Of a stretch of 64,000 nucleotides of DNA, positions 11,448 through 22,166 are shown one piece after another. This DNA is from Amblyomma americanum (taxonomy: Eukaryota > Arthropoda > Arachnida > Ixodida > Ixodidae), in assembly GCF_052857255.1 (NCBI RefSeq), contig NC_135500.1:101517394-101581393 (forward strand), in the 5' to 3' direction. The translations under genes and the position numbers were made by a program. Under the pieces are notes generated by a model. The model did not search any database. It saw only the letters and a program-made list of their open reading frames with translations, and was not told the origin of the DNA. Positions within the stretch are counted from its first letter, which is position 1. Each line of letters opens with the position of its first letter.

Positions 11448-11563
11448 GCAGAGTGCGCGGCCGTCATCTTCATCTGTAGATATTAAACATCATCGCGCAT
11501 CTTCGTCTTCGAGGGAGTGGGCGCCATATACTTTCGAGTGGCAATAATGGTCGCTCCGTCCAC
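11448..11563 (+). repeat. 3' LTR remnant of the gypsy-like element
   Basis: Matches the 5' remnant at 4815-4940 in order: tcttcatctgta, catcgcgcatcttc, gggagtgg.cgccata, cgagtggcaataa and gctccgtcc.cag. The LTR probably extends further left, but the 5' partner of that part is gone. The (TA)n tract starts immediately at its right end. Confidence 0.75.

Positions 11564-11930
<367 letters not shown>

Positions 11931-12020
<90 letters not shown>
11931..12020. repeat. (TA)n tract
   Basis: 90 bases of pure TA between the 3' end of one SINE (family A, +) and the 3' end of another (family B, -). Confidence 0.95.
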
Positions 12021-12022
<2 letters not shown>

Positions 12023-12350
12023 CGGAAGCAAACAGTCGCCAAAACCAAAGAGCATAGGGGAATGTTTTGTTTTTAATTTATAGTGCTGAACGACGGGAGA
12101 ATAATAGCTCGGTTAATGTTTCGCTTAAAGGATATTAACTATAAAGCAGCAGAAAAAACAACCATGCCGCCGGTGGGCTCCGAAGCCACGACCGCCGAAT
12201 TTCACGTCCAGTGCTCTACCAATTGAGCTACGGTGACGAGTGTCCAGGCTCCTGATCTTGTGGGTACTTATGTCTTAGCGTGTACGCGAACATTGAGAGT
12301 GTTCACCAGCGCCACCCGCGTCCATAGCGGCGGACGTAATACGTCCTGTG
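12021..12350 (-). repeat. tRNA-derived SINE (family B) with co-travelling flank
   Basis: Minus-strand copy. Body end at 12021 (gacggaagcaaacagtcgcc), ctgctgctttat body complement near 12143-12160, tRNA-like head at about 12165-12240. To the right is the same upstream flank (gtacgcgaacattgagag, then agcggcggacgta.tacgtcctg) that accompanies the copies at 35641-36088, 39285-39725 and 43760-44177. Flank and head therefore move, or are amplified, together. Confidence 0.75.
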
Positions 12351-13822
12351 TTACGTCCTGCATATGTCACCACTTCGCGCACTTTGGCGTGCACTCCCAG
12401 ACACCCTTAGAGCGTGTGGGGTGGTGGTCTCGGTCACACAGGAGATGCCCTCGACTCGGCGTGGCAAGCTCAGCCGGAGACCAGCTACCAAGTGAAAGGG
12501 GGGAGGGGGCGTTTGGTTCCCAGCTTTCGCCGGTCGCAAGCCAGAGAATGGGTCGGAGCCAAAGGTTCACAACAAAACTAAGGTTATACAGCAAAGAGAC
12601 GATACAAAGGATTTCACAATGAATCGTACGAGCACATACAAAGTGATTTGCAAATAGAATGCAACTCGTGCAAAGTAGCACTTGAGAAAGATTACAATAC
12701 AACAAAGTCTTCGCACATAAAGTGCACTAAAACAGAGCGCGACAAACAAACAAAACATAATTTCTTGATCGGGCACTGCGACAGTCCAACGACCTGAGGA
12801 ACACGACGGCGCCTATCCGCAGGTTGGCACTCGTTGCCTCTCTGGTCCGTGGCTGGTCGAGTCGTGTTCTCCCGGGAGTCAAGCGGGCGCGCTTCTCTGA
12901 AGCTTAAACGGTAGATTGAGCTCACAGACAGTGGCCCACGCCTCTCAATTATAGGCACGGTCCTTCTCTGTTCATTTCATTCTTAAGAGTAGTTTAGGTG
13001 AGAGAACGCCCGCACCCAGCGCCCTGTCATAATATTCTACTTTTGGAGGCTGCCGACAGAAGGCGCGACCTACTTTTCCCGTTCCGCGAGCGACCGGGCG
13101 ACATCGGCGCGATCGCTATACGGTGCGTTGGGATTGTATTTTCTTGAACTGCGTGGTTAACTGGCCTTAAGATTTCCTCTTCTGGTATTCTACTTTCGGG
13201 GTAAAAAGTATAAGCAACCGCTTACGAGGGCCTAGTCGACGTGGTGTTGGTGGCATGCATATGCGTTTAATCTGCCAGTTATTAGATATTGCCGAACATT
13301 ACTCTGTGCAAGGAAAAGACCTATACCAATGCCGAAAATATACACGGGCGCACCGCCTCGGATGTTAGCGTGATATTACGATAACATGATTTATATCCAT
13401 ACTCACCCCGTAAACATCATGAAGACACTTCACTGCATGAACCTCGAAACTTAGAAATTTATTGAAGAGTTCTGTCAGAAGCACAAGTACACAAACAACT
13501 GGTTAATGTGGGAGAATAAAGTGAGGAAAATTATGGCACGGCAAAGTAAATTAAAGCTCTCATGCAGTCGCTTCGATCCATGGGCTCACACAACTTTTGA
13601 CTTCGAGAAAAAAAGGGAGAGAGAGAAACAAAAGCAAATAAAAAAAACGTAATGAAGCCCAACGAAAGAAGGAAAGCGTCCGCCAAATGTGGGCGTCTGT
13701 ACCCCTCTGGCCGCATACGTGTGACCCCGTGCGACTCCGAACGATGAGGCACAGGTTGCGACTGCCAAAAATGGCTTCACATGGTGACACTAAAGCACTT
13801 CCAAGGCGATAGCCTTACCGTA
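12351..13822. other. Gene-free stretch, possibly degraded repeat
   Basis: 12400-12960 is moderately GC-rich and has no coding signal I recognise. It could be an unrecognised solo LTR, but no second copy is in the window. 13000-13820 contains a purine-rich AGAG patch at 13609-13640 and nothing else I can name. Confidence 0.35.
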
Positions 13823-14304
13823 GCCGTTATTATTCGGGAGGTACGAGTGCGCGCGTAGTTTAAAAAATACCACGTGACAGCGGGCTCCGTGCACCCGAAT
13901 GCGCCGCGATTACAGCGCTCTCATCCGTGATTTGTAAAAACATCACCAGCGCCGAGCCTTCTCTTCGCTTACGACAAAATACTTTTATCTTTGCTCGGCT
14001 GTCACGTTACGGGCGGCGGCTGGCGGCGCATTGTGCGTTTTGCTAGCGTGATAGCGCAGTCATCGCCGCAGAAACTGGAGCCGGCTTTCTTTCAAGTGCC
14101 GCGCGAACCCACTGGCGCTTATCTTGGAATCAACCACAATCCGAGGCTCTGTCCTGTGACGCACAAAAGGCGCGAAGCGAGCGATGGTTGTTACAAAGAC
14201 CGATGAGAGCGCTTTAACTGCGGGGCGTTTGGGCACGCGGAGTGCGCAGACACGTGGTATTTTTTTAAAATCTGCCGCCTTCGTTTTTCCCGAATAAAAA
14301 CGGC
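13823..14304. mobile_element. MITE with 103-bp terminal inverted repeats
   Basis: The left arm 13823-13925 and the right arm 14202-14304 are inverted complements with scattered mismatches. The outer ends read gccgttattattcggga and, in complement, gccgtttttattcggga. The inner ends read agcgctctcatc and gatgagagcgct. Both arms contain ataccacgtg. The 276-base centre encodes nothing recognisable. The size (482 bp) and non-coding centre fit a non-autonomous DNA transposon. I could not assign a superfamily, because no clear target duplication flanks the ends. Confidence 0.8.
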
Positions 14305-14556
14305 CGCGTCAAGTCTGTCTCGTTAGAAATGTCTGGGTTGGACAATGTTTGCAGAGCTTCGCAAATTTCCAGTTGACGCCTGAATGTCTCAAGCTATATT
14401 AAAGAAAGTTGATTAATTTATTTCGACTAATTATTCAAGTAGGAAAATAAAAAATGGCGCTGTAATTTGAGAGAAACCGTAGCAACATCCACTCGACTTC
14501 AGTTCTGCAGAACGCTTAGGTTTTTTCAGTCTTGGTCCAAGTTAGCTGGGACACCC

Positions 14557-14575
14557 TATATATATAATATATATA

Positions 14576-14665
<90 letters not shown>
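14557..14665. repeat. (TA)n tract
   Basis: A TA tract of about 110 bases that starts with a few TATAATA variants. Confidence 0.95.
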
Positions 14666-14668
<3 letters not shown>

Positions 14669-14711
14669 AGTTAAACGTATTTGGTTGCTACAGGTAAAAT
14701 GTAACGTTGCG

Positions 14712-14812
14712 AAACGCTTCATTTAGCCAAAGATTAATTTTGAGTAGACGTTTCGGACAGAGCCTGCCCGTAACGTCGGCTCAAAATAAATCCATGGTTA
14801 AATTAAGCGTTT
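14712..14812. repeat. Long imperfect hairpin, 40-bp arms
   Basis: Arms 14712-14751 and 14773-14812 are inverted complements at 33 of 40 positions. The 21-base loop itself holds a 7-bp near-palindrome (cggacag and ctgcccg). Read on the minus strand, the centre ends in GTCC-GAAAC-GTC, like the 3' half of Penelope-type hammerhead motifs, but the CUGANGA half is absent. Confidence 0.7.
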
Positions 14813-14842
14813 GTCAAAGTTGCATATATATATATAAATATA

Positions 14843-14870
14843 TACGATACCACGTCCATGTGGTATCGTA
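14843..14870. repeat. Perfect 11-bp inverted repeat, 6-base loop
   Basis: The arms tacgataccac (14843-14853) and gtggtatcgta (14860-14870) are exact complements around gtccat. No T-run follows on either side, so a polymerase III terminator is unlikely. Confidence 0.85.
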
Positions 14871-15009
14871 GGCCTTCTCGAGTAGAAGAAGACCCCGATG
14901 CAGTGTTCGTTGTGGATAAACGCTTCCTTACTGTGTTGTCAAAGCGCACAAAGTAATTGGTTGTGGAACATGTCTTTTTAAGCTGGCATTGGTGCATATC
15001 TAAAAGTTT

Positions 15010-15590
15010 TCAGGACTGAAGAATGAAGGTTGGTCAGATGTTTAGAATGCTTTCGAATGATTTTGCTATACAGCTAGTGAGTGCTATTGGTCTGTAACTG
15101 ATTGGCCTAGTTGGCGGTTTGCAGGTTTTAAGAAGGGTACTATGATTTCTCCTTTCCATGCTTCAGGGATTTCTCCAGTCATCCATATTTTATTGAAAAA
15201 TTTAGGAGTTCCTCTATGTCAGTCTCAGAGAGGAGGGCAAGCGTAGCATAATGTATATTGTCTGGGCATGGTGCTGTCTTTTTAGAGGATGTTAGTACTG
15301 TGTTTAGTTCCTTCAGTGAAATAAACAGACTGTATACTTCATGTATGCATGTTCTGAAGGCTAGTTTTTGGTTTTTTAATTTTGTTTTATGCTGTTTGAA
15401 ATTTGTGTGTGTAGTCGGATGAGCTTGAAACTCTGGGAAAATGCTCACCCAATATGTTGGCCTGCTCTTCTAATGTTGTTTGAGCACCGGGTGTTGTTAG
15501 CATTTTAAACGTGAAACCCTTACGATTGCAAGTGCTCTGCTCCATTCTGCCTACAGAAAACACGTCACAGATTTCCATTTGGTGTCACCA
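15010..15590 (-). pseudogene. Jockey-like non-LTR retrotransposon fragment (ORF2, pre-RT and RT start)
   Basis: On the minus strand, 15387-15578 reads through TLEEQANILGEHFPRVSSSS and 15179-15448 through ELNTVLTSSKKTAPCPDNIHY. These are the linker and first RT block ('s.s..AlkkGPDnIpy') of Jockey-clade ORF2, with a Gly-to-Cys change at the G of GPD. Downstream, 15010-15180, the AWKGEIIVP block is followed by a frameshift. The overlap of two frames near 15390-15450 marks another shift. Endonuclease and the rest of RT are missing. Confidence 0.75.
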
Positions 15591-16131
15591 AGAAGCCCCA
15601 GAGCGTTGCTACACACTTACCATGCTGTCTCCCTGGCCTTGACGCCTTGATTCGCGCGCTGTCGACGTATTCGCTGTACTTTCTTTTTAAGCGGAAGTGG
15701 TTGTTTCTTTTACCACAAGCTATCTTTGGAAAATATATCCCTCCGCGTGCTTGCCTTTCATTCCGCACTGATTAATAAAATTCCCTGTCACGTGTAAAAA
15801 AACTCATAACAATTAAGCGGCGGCCTTCAGAAAAAAATTCAGGAGGGCACTTAGATGACTTAAAGTACGGTGAAGCGAAAGCCTTTAGCGCGTGTGGCGA
15901 AAATGGGTCGTAAAGATGGTCATTAAAGATTACACAATTGCTCACTTCACGACACTTTCGCTGTCGTTCAATAGCGCGTGCACACTTCGTTGCGCTAGAG
16001 ACACAGCAGAGCGTTAAGGCGGCATCCTTCCCGATCGGCGTTCAGGAGGCGCCTGGCAAGAATTCCTGAGGAGCGCTCCTCTCGAACGATTAAAGCTGTC
16101 GTCTGACATGGTAGGCAGGTCGTTAGAGGTA
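15591..16131. other. Spacer without recognised gene
   Basis: May hold further remnants of the adjacent minus-strand LINE (a 67-codon open frame at 15565-15768), but no diagnostic motif is present. The right boundary is the TA duplication of the Tc1-like element. Confidence 0.35.
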
Positions 16132-16300
16132 CAGTGGGCCAATTCTTTAACAGTACCGCGCGAGCGCCGACCAAACTGCTTGTCAGCGCCTTATCGCGGC
16201 GCGGAGCGGGGAAGCCAGCGAGAATAATCGCGCGCACACAAGTTTGCCCACACAGCGATTGTCGTCTGCTAGGCTCTTCCCGCGATGGCGACACAACCCC
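16132..16300 (+). repeat. Left terminal inverted repeat of Tc1-like element
   Basis: Begins CAGTGGGCCAATTC and ends gacacaacccc, mirrored by 18041-18209. The outermost ten bases differ between the arms (CAGTGGG versus CACCTCG). The next 90 are nearly identical and the inner third is more diverged. Confidence 0.9.
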
Positions 16301-16521
16301 GGCCGTGTTGTTCTCCTCCCCCCGGTTGATGACAGCGGCGTGATGAAGCAGTAAACGACAGGCTGGGCAAATCTTTGTTAACGTTTTAGGCATGCCGCTA
16401 GCTTCTACTCAGCCGCAAATTGCACTACGAAGGCGTCCTTGGTGACAACGCAACTACGGTTGTGCATAAAGTGTGGTCGCCCCATCGAATGTTTTTTACT
16501 CGCAGTCTAGGAGCACGAAGA

Positions 16522-17759
16522 ATGCCCCCAGGCCTCCCGGAAGAAACGCGGCTGCGTATTGTTGCACTGGCGACAGCGGAAAAATCTCAAAGGGAGATAG
16601 ATAGGGAAGTTGGTGTGAGGAAGGCAACAGTTAATAGGATTATTCAGGCCTTCCGTGATGAAGGCCGCATAGGAGACGCACCCAGATGTTTAAACCAGAA
16701 GACAACACGAGAGCAAGATATGGCCATCGTTGCTGTAGCTGCTGCGGATCCTTTCATGACGGCGGGCCAGATAAAGGACATTGTCGGCTTGGACACAAGT
16801 GACGAGCTTGTGCGAAAACGGCTATGTGAAGCAGGCCTCACGAACAGATGTGCGGCCCAAAAACCATTGCTTTCGGCCACCAGCAAGGAAGAAAGGCTGC
16901 GGTTTGCGCACCAGCATCTGCAGTGGACAGTGGACGACTGGGGTCAAGTAGCATTCACTGACGAGTCGATGTTCTGCACTTAGTGGAACGAAAAGCAGAG
17001 AGTCTACCGTCCAGCCCTATCAAGGTATGCAGAGCTCAGTTTGTGTGTGATTGTAAACGATGCCCATGGTGGACCTTCTGCTCAGTTTCATGTTACCGTC
17101 AAATGCGCAAAAACGCTTATTGCCTTTGCCACAAATGAATTGAGCAGCTTTGTTTCTCCGATGTAGCCTACGTTATGCCTTGAAATTGCACTGACAATAT
17201 GGTATTACATTCAGATATTAAAACTGGCTGTTTTTGTTTTTGTAGGTATGACCCGTGCTACACCCAAGCCGTAAAATCCAGCGGTTGCTCGAGTGTCAAC
17301 GTCTGGGGAGTCGTTACCAAGGACGGACTCGGGCACATTTGTCGGATTCCCGGTCGTTTCTGCTCGGAGGCATATATTGAAATTATTGACAACAAACTCC
17401 TTCCCCACGTGCTTGATGGACCTTTTAAGGACGGATGTTTTTACCTTCAACAAGACCTTTCTCCTATCCACACTTCCCGGTCTGTGAAGGCTCACCTAGA
17501 GCAAGTTGGTGTCATGACACTGCCATGGCCGCCGCAAGGGGCCGACCTCAACATAATTGAGAATGTGTGGGGAATAATGAAAAGAAACTTGTCAAGAATG
17601 GGCCTGCACCATGCGACTTCCGACGAGCTCTGGGAAGCCGTCAAGGGGAAATGGGAATTGCTTGAAGCCGACACGGACCTCGTACCATCTCTATATGAGT
17701 CCCTACCTCGACGCATGGCTGGGGTTGTTCAGTCGGATGGAGCTTGCCTGGCTTACTGA
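16522..17759 (+). pseudogene. Tc1-like transposase, one premature stop, one intron
   Basis: The ATG at 16522 (MPPGLPEETRLR) opens exon 1, which encodes the paired-type helix-turn-helix DNA-binding region (SQREIDREVGVRKATVNRII). It reaches the first catalytic Asp in AFTDES near 16954-16971. A TAG at 16981-16983 interrupts it just before WNEKQRV. Exon 2, 17246-17759, carries QQDLSPIHTS with the second Asp and NIIENVWG with the Glu. Exactly 34 residues separate these two, so the triad is DD34E. Exons join as S-R-Y-D across a 221-base intron (17025-17245) with GTATGC donor and TTTTTGTAG acceptor. An AATAAA follows at about 17829. The family usually has Asn after the second Asp; here it is Leu. 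Confidence 0.88.
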
Positions 17760-18040
17760 CCACGCACGAGTGCGCACATGAGCGCTGGAACGCACGCGGC
17801 CGCCATCACATGGATGATGATGTGCCTCAATAAACAGTGGTTGTGCGTCAACATCCAACGAGGCGTCTTTATTCTTTATCGTAAAACGAAGCATTTGTCC
17901 TCTTTTGCTAGTTTTGTTCATGTTTTTCCAGGGTATGCGCAATCATGCGATAAATTCTGGCAAAAAAAATGCAATATAGTTACTCGTGCCCCTGCTATTT
18001 CGGTTCGGTCAAGAATATGTGCACTCAGCAAACCGTGAGA

Positions 18041-18209
18041 GGGGTTGTGTCCCATTAGTGGGAAGAGCCTAGTCGATGACCGTCGCGACGGAAGAAACGT
18101 TGTGCGCAATCGGCTATTCTCGCTGGTTTCGTCGCTCTGTGCCGTGATAAGGCGCTGACAAGCAGTTTGGTCGACGCTCGCGCGGTACTGTTAAAGAATT
18201 GGCGAGGTG
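18041..18209 (-). repeat. Right terminal inverted repeat of Tc1-like element
   Basis: Inverted complement of 16132-16300. It ends gaattggcgaggtg before the TA duplication. Confidence 0.9.
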
Positions 18210-18232
18210 TACATATATACATATATACTACT

Positions 18233-19117
<885 letters not shown>

Positions 19118-19895
19118 TTGAAGTTTAATTCCAACCGCCACATCAGCCACAAAGGATCCGTCGTCTCCTCTCTGCTGAGAAGATCAAAGTCAATCTGCTC
19201 CTCCGAAGCGGAGAAAAAAGCAGAAGCCACCGTTTTCGACGATCTGCAGAAGAATGGCTACACACGTGGCTTTATTCAACGCGTTGGTCGCCGTCAAGCT
19301 CGGACGTCAGGGGGACAAGCAAAAAGTGAAACAACGAAAGGCGCGCGCGTTGTGCTTCCGTATGTGAGGGGAAAGAGCGAGGCACTTGCACGCATTCTGG
19401 GAAAACATGGAATCTACGTGGCTCACAAACCTTTTTCGACAATAAGCCGCTTCTTATTACCACCGAAAGATCGCGTCCCCAGAGAAAAACAACCAAGCGT
19501 CGTTTACAAAATCCCAAGCTCCAAGTGCCCGACTTCAAATATCGGCGAAAAAAAAAAACTACCAAGGAATAAGCAGCACAAAAATGACATCCGGGTCATG
19601 AATTCAGAATGCAACCCCCTCTCCTAACGCGCCGACCGCCGAATTGCCTTTGAGGAGGTGAGCGGTCTTGGCCGTGGAGGCAAACTTGTTCAAGAGACAT
19701 GTGGAGTCATGGCGCATCTGGCTCAGAAAAGCGGCGATGAATAGGACTCCAGGAATGCTGCCTTCCGCGTATGTTAGTGGACTGCGCCACGTGCTAACAA
19801 AGGGAGAGCGAAGGCAGCATCCCGTTGCTGCTGGCACATTTTCGTCACCCCTGAAGAAGAGACCTAGTTTGTCCCGAAACGTTGTGCAAAGTTAA
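19118..19895 (+). pseudogene. Penelope-like element C-terminal remnant (GIY-YIG region)
   Basis: The frame 19118-19627 contains FDDLQKNGYTRGFI, then ARVVLPYVRGKSEALARIL and QPSVVYKIPSSKCPTSNIGE. These are the post-RT linker and the GIY-YIG endonuclease entry of Penelope-like retroelements. The second Tyr is Asn here (NIG for YIG) and the expected CxxC Cys is Ser, so the nuclease is disabled. After a stop and frameshift, 19668-19895 reads AVEANLFKRHVESWRIWL and ends SLSRNVVQS. That terminal peptide overlies a hammerhead-like core (see the next feature). RT itself is absent, so this is a 5'-truncated copy. Confidence 0.75.
19851..19880 (+). ncRNA. Hammerhead-like core at Penelope-like 3' end (degenerate)
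   Basis: CTGAAGA at 19851-19857 fits the CUGANGA box and GAAA at 19876-19879 fits the second conserved box. Between them gagac and gtccc can form a stem with one mismatch. The stem III and cleavage-site parts are poor (aac/gtt, no clean UH). Hammerhead motifs are known at the ends of Penelope-like elements. I infer a relic, not an active ribozyme. Confidence 0.35.
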
Positions 19896-20052
19896 AATAT
19901 TGGTTGGCGTCATTTGTCTTTCAACTACGTTCTTAACATTCTTTAGTGGTCGTTCCAGCTCTGTATTAGGTTACTATCAATTATCTTTAGAGCACATAAG
20001 ATTCAGACTGTTCTCAGTAGCTTTGAGTCTTTAAAGCTTTGAGTAGCTTTGA

Positions 20053-20277
20053 GCAGTAGCTTTGAGGTTTAATAATATTAACATCAGACTAGCTGAGCAA
20101 AATAACCTGCTAATACCGAAGGCCAAGACAAACTATGAAGGGCAAACACCATGCTTCTCGGACATCTTAGTATGGAATTCATTGTTATCAGAAACGAAAT
20201 CGCACGATAATCTTCGCTCAATTCGTCACTCATTAAAGACCAACTTATTTTCTACCATGTTTTGCTCCACCGAGTAG
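20053..20277 (+). pseudogene. Non-LTR retrotransposon ORF2 C-terminal fragment
   Basis: The open stretch reads IRLAEQNNLLIPKAKTNYEG, then FSDILVWNSLLSE and RHSLKTNLFS, ending at TAG 20275-20277. This is the 'R....nl.lpk.rTnyg..tf.f.g..lWNSLp......fK..LK..l' C-terminus typical of CR1/L2/Jockey-superfamily LINEs. No RT precedes it within the window, so it is a short 5'-truncated copy or a relic. An AT-rich 3' region follows. Confidence 0.6.
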
Positions 20278-21894
20278 TGTATTTTCTCTGGCCTATCTCT
20301 TTTTTTTTCATTTTGACGCTATGTGTGTATTTTAAATTTTTAATCTGTTCTTTCTTTTTGTTACCATTGTATATAAGTTTCCGGTTTTTCTCTCCTGAAT
20401 GCTCCTCTGTTATTAAACTGCATTGTAATTTTACACTAAACTTATGCATTTTCTCATAGCAGGTACCCCGGACAGGTAATAGGGGACCTCCTCCTGAACT
20501 ACATTTATGTTTATCCTTGTATACATGGCGGAAAATTTATATGACGATGATAATTATTATTCTGCAGCTCGTATATTTGCTTTGGTCCCGCATTAAACCA
20601 TTGCTGGCGATGAAGTAATCATCGAGAACAGCGGCGTGTTGCGGCTCGCATCGTGAATAGAGGGCATTTCTACCGGCATTAATGATAATCTTTACGCTGT
20701 CTTTTAGTAATCATGTTGCGGGCTTGAGTCATATTGAAAAGGGCAGCAAAAATGAGCCGCCCAATGACTTTGGAAAATCTTCAGTGGATGGATCTATTTA
20801 GTTGCTACAAGAAACCTCGAAGCTAGGAGTCTCCCCCTGTAGTTTGGTGCTTCGTAATGCGCTTGCAAAGCACCAAAGGCATGCCAGCGTATGTATTAGG
20901 AGCGAGCGCCATCTTTTCGAAACAGCGTGCTCACCAGAGCCGCTTCACTACCTGCTCCTCACTGCTGTTTCGCTGCCTCCGATAAAGGCTGTGCAGCGCG
21001 GGAAACAGAAACGTACAGCTGAGGACCTAGCAAGAGCGTTATAGCTCGTAAAACAAAATGAATTGTACACAAATTTTGCAGTCTTTGCAGATATATGCAC
21101 CGGAAAATTCGAATGAATAAACACAGGGAATTTTTTGATCTGGAAGTACGGGATTGGTTCTCGTGGAGTAAGTGAAGAAGAGTGGGTATTGCAAGCTCGT
21201 TTTTCATCCAAGACAGGGTCGTAAATATATGTTTTATATTTTTCTTTGTATGGAACTTTTGTTCATATTGAGGCAAGAAAAACAGCACATGGTGTTAATT
21301 TTGCAAGATTTACTATTGCGTGCTTCAATTTTAGTGTTATAGCGTTGCACGGGTTGACGTAACCCAGAGTATCAAAGGCTCCGTTCACTGCGTTCACTTG
21401 AGCTACTAGACACGTGTACAATGTGCTAGAGGAAAGGAACTGTGCATCTTATCGACACATGCATCATTATTATTCGTAATTTTTGATGTTTTATATGTCT
21501 ATCTATAATCGCCCTATAATTCATAAACCTAAGCTTGGTGCGCTGCTTACGCACTTCAAATCCCGGCTGCACTGCCGTTTTCATGTGCCGTCGAAACGAG
21601 TATCATTTGCCTCGACTGAAGAACTTGCGCTGCCACTGGAAGTTTTTCAACATTGGAGGTACTGGTGCGCCTTCGGAACGCGAACAGAGTCCGCACGGAC
21701 AAACAGCCGCCGCAATCGCTTCGGCTTCGTGGCTGCTGATTTCAACATCTGATGCTGGTGTTGTTCTGCTGCTTCTTTAACATATCTTGTGTATTCGCTA
21801 AATGGGTGCGTCAAGACAACAGTATACCATTCAGCATTTACTGCGAGAGCTAGCAATTTCAGCAGATATGCCGCTATGACGACCACTGCTGGTT
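20278..21894. other. Gene-free AT-rich stretch
   Basis: Only short frames without family resemblance. The left 250 bases may be the 3' UTR of the adjacent LINE fragment. Confidence 0.35.
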
Positions 21895-22166
21895 AGTGAT
21901 GATGATGATGCTAGGTCTTTATGGCACAGGGGCACCTAAGGCCAAAGAGCGCTAAACACGATGTTTTCGGTCGGCTCAGCCTAAAATATGTACAGATGAT
22001 AAAAACAACACAACGTGTATAAGGCCTAAAACTAGTGAGTATGTGTACACCTGGTGTTGATTTTATTTCGCCTTCATCGAAATTCCTCCATTGCCGCGGC
22101 CGGAATCGAACCCGCGTCATTTGGGCCAGCAGCCGAGTGCTTAACCAGTCAGCCACCGCGGCGGCT
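21895..22166 (-). repeat. tRNA-derived SINE, family A head with different body
   Basis: The right end, read on the minus strand, is the same GCCGCGGTGGCTGACTGGTTA head with a ggttcgattccgg B box and the 'ggaatttcgatgaaggcga' entry. The body then departs from family A and runs through 'aggtgcccctgtgccataaaga' to a (CATCAT) tail at about 21895-21910. This is a composite or separate SINE family sharing the head. Confidence 0.75.

Larger units (their letters stand above)
4811..11563 (+). mobile_element. Decayed Ty3/gypsy-like LTR retrotransposon with nested insertions
   Basis: The order LTR remnant, gag with CCHC knuckle, retropepsin, reverse transcriptase, RNase H, integrase, LTR remnant is the Ty3/gypsy layout. 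Fragments are in many frames. Two later insertions interrupt it: a SINE in gag (5605-5841) and a 5'-truncated non-LTR element in the RT (7931-9010). The flanking LTR pieces (4811-4940 and about 11448-11563) align along most of their length but have clear substitutions, so the insertion is old. A TGG at 4943 could start a primer-binding site. Microsatellites, (CA)n on the left and (TA)n on the right, abut both ends, so no target-site duplication can be read. Confidence 0.85.
16132..18209 (+). mobile_element. Tc1-like DD34E transposon, 2078 bp, near-complete
   Basis: Both termini are bracketed by TA dinucleotides (16130-16131 and 18210-18211), the Tc1/mariner target duplication. Terminal inverted repeats of about 169 bp (16132-16300 and 18041-18209) share long identical runs such as ccaattctttaacagtac and gaccaaactgcttgtcag. 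The centre encodes one transposase with a single premature stop and one probable intron. The element mobilises by cut-and-paste; this copy needs the stop suppressed or a helper in trans. Confidence 0.9.
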
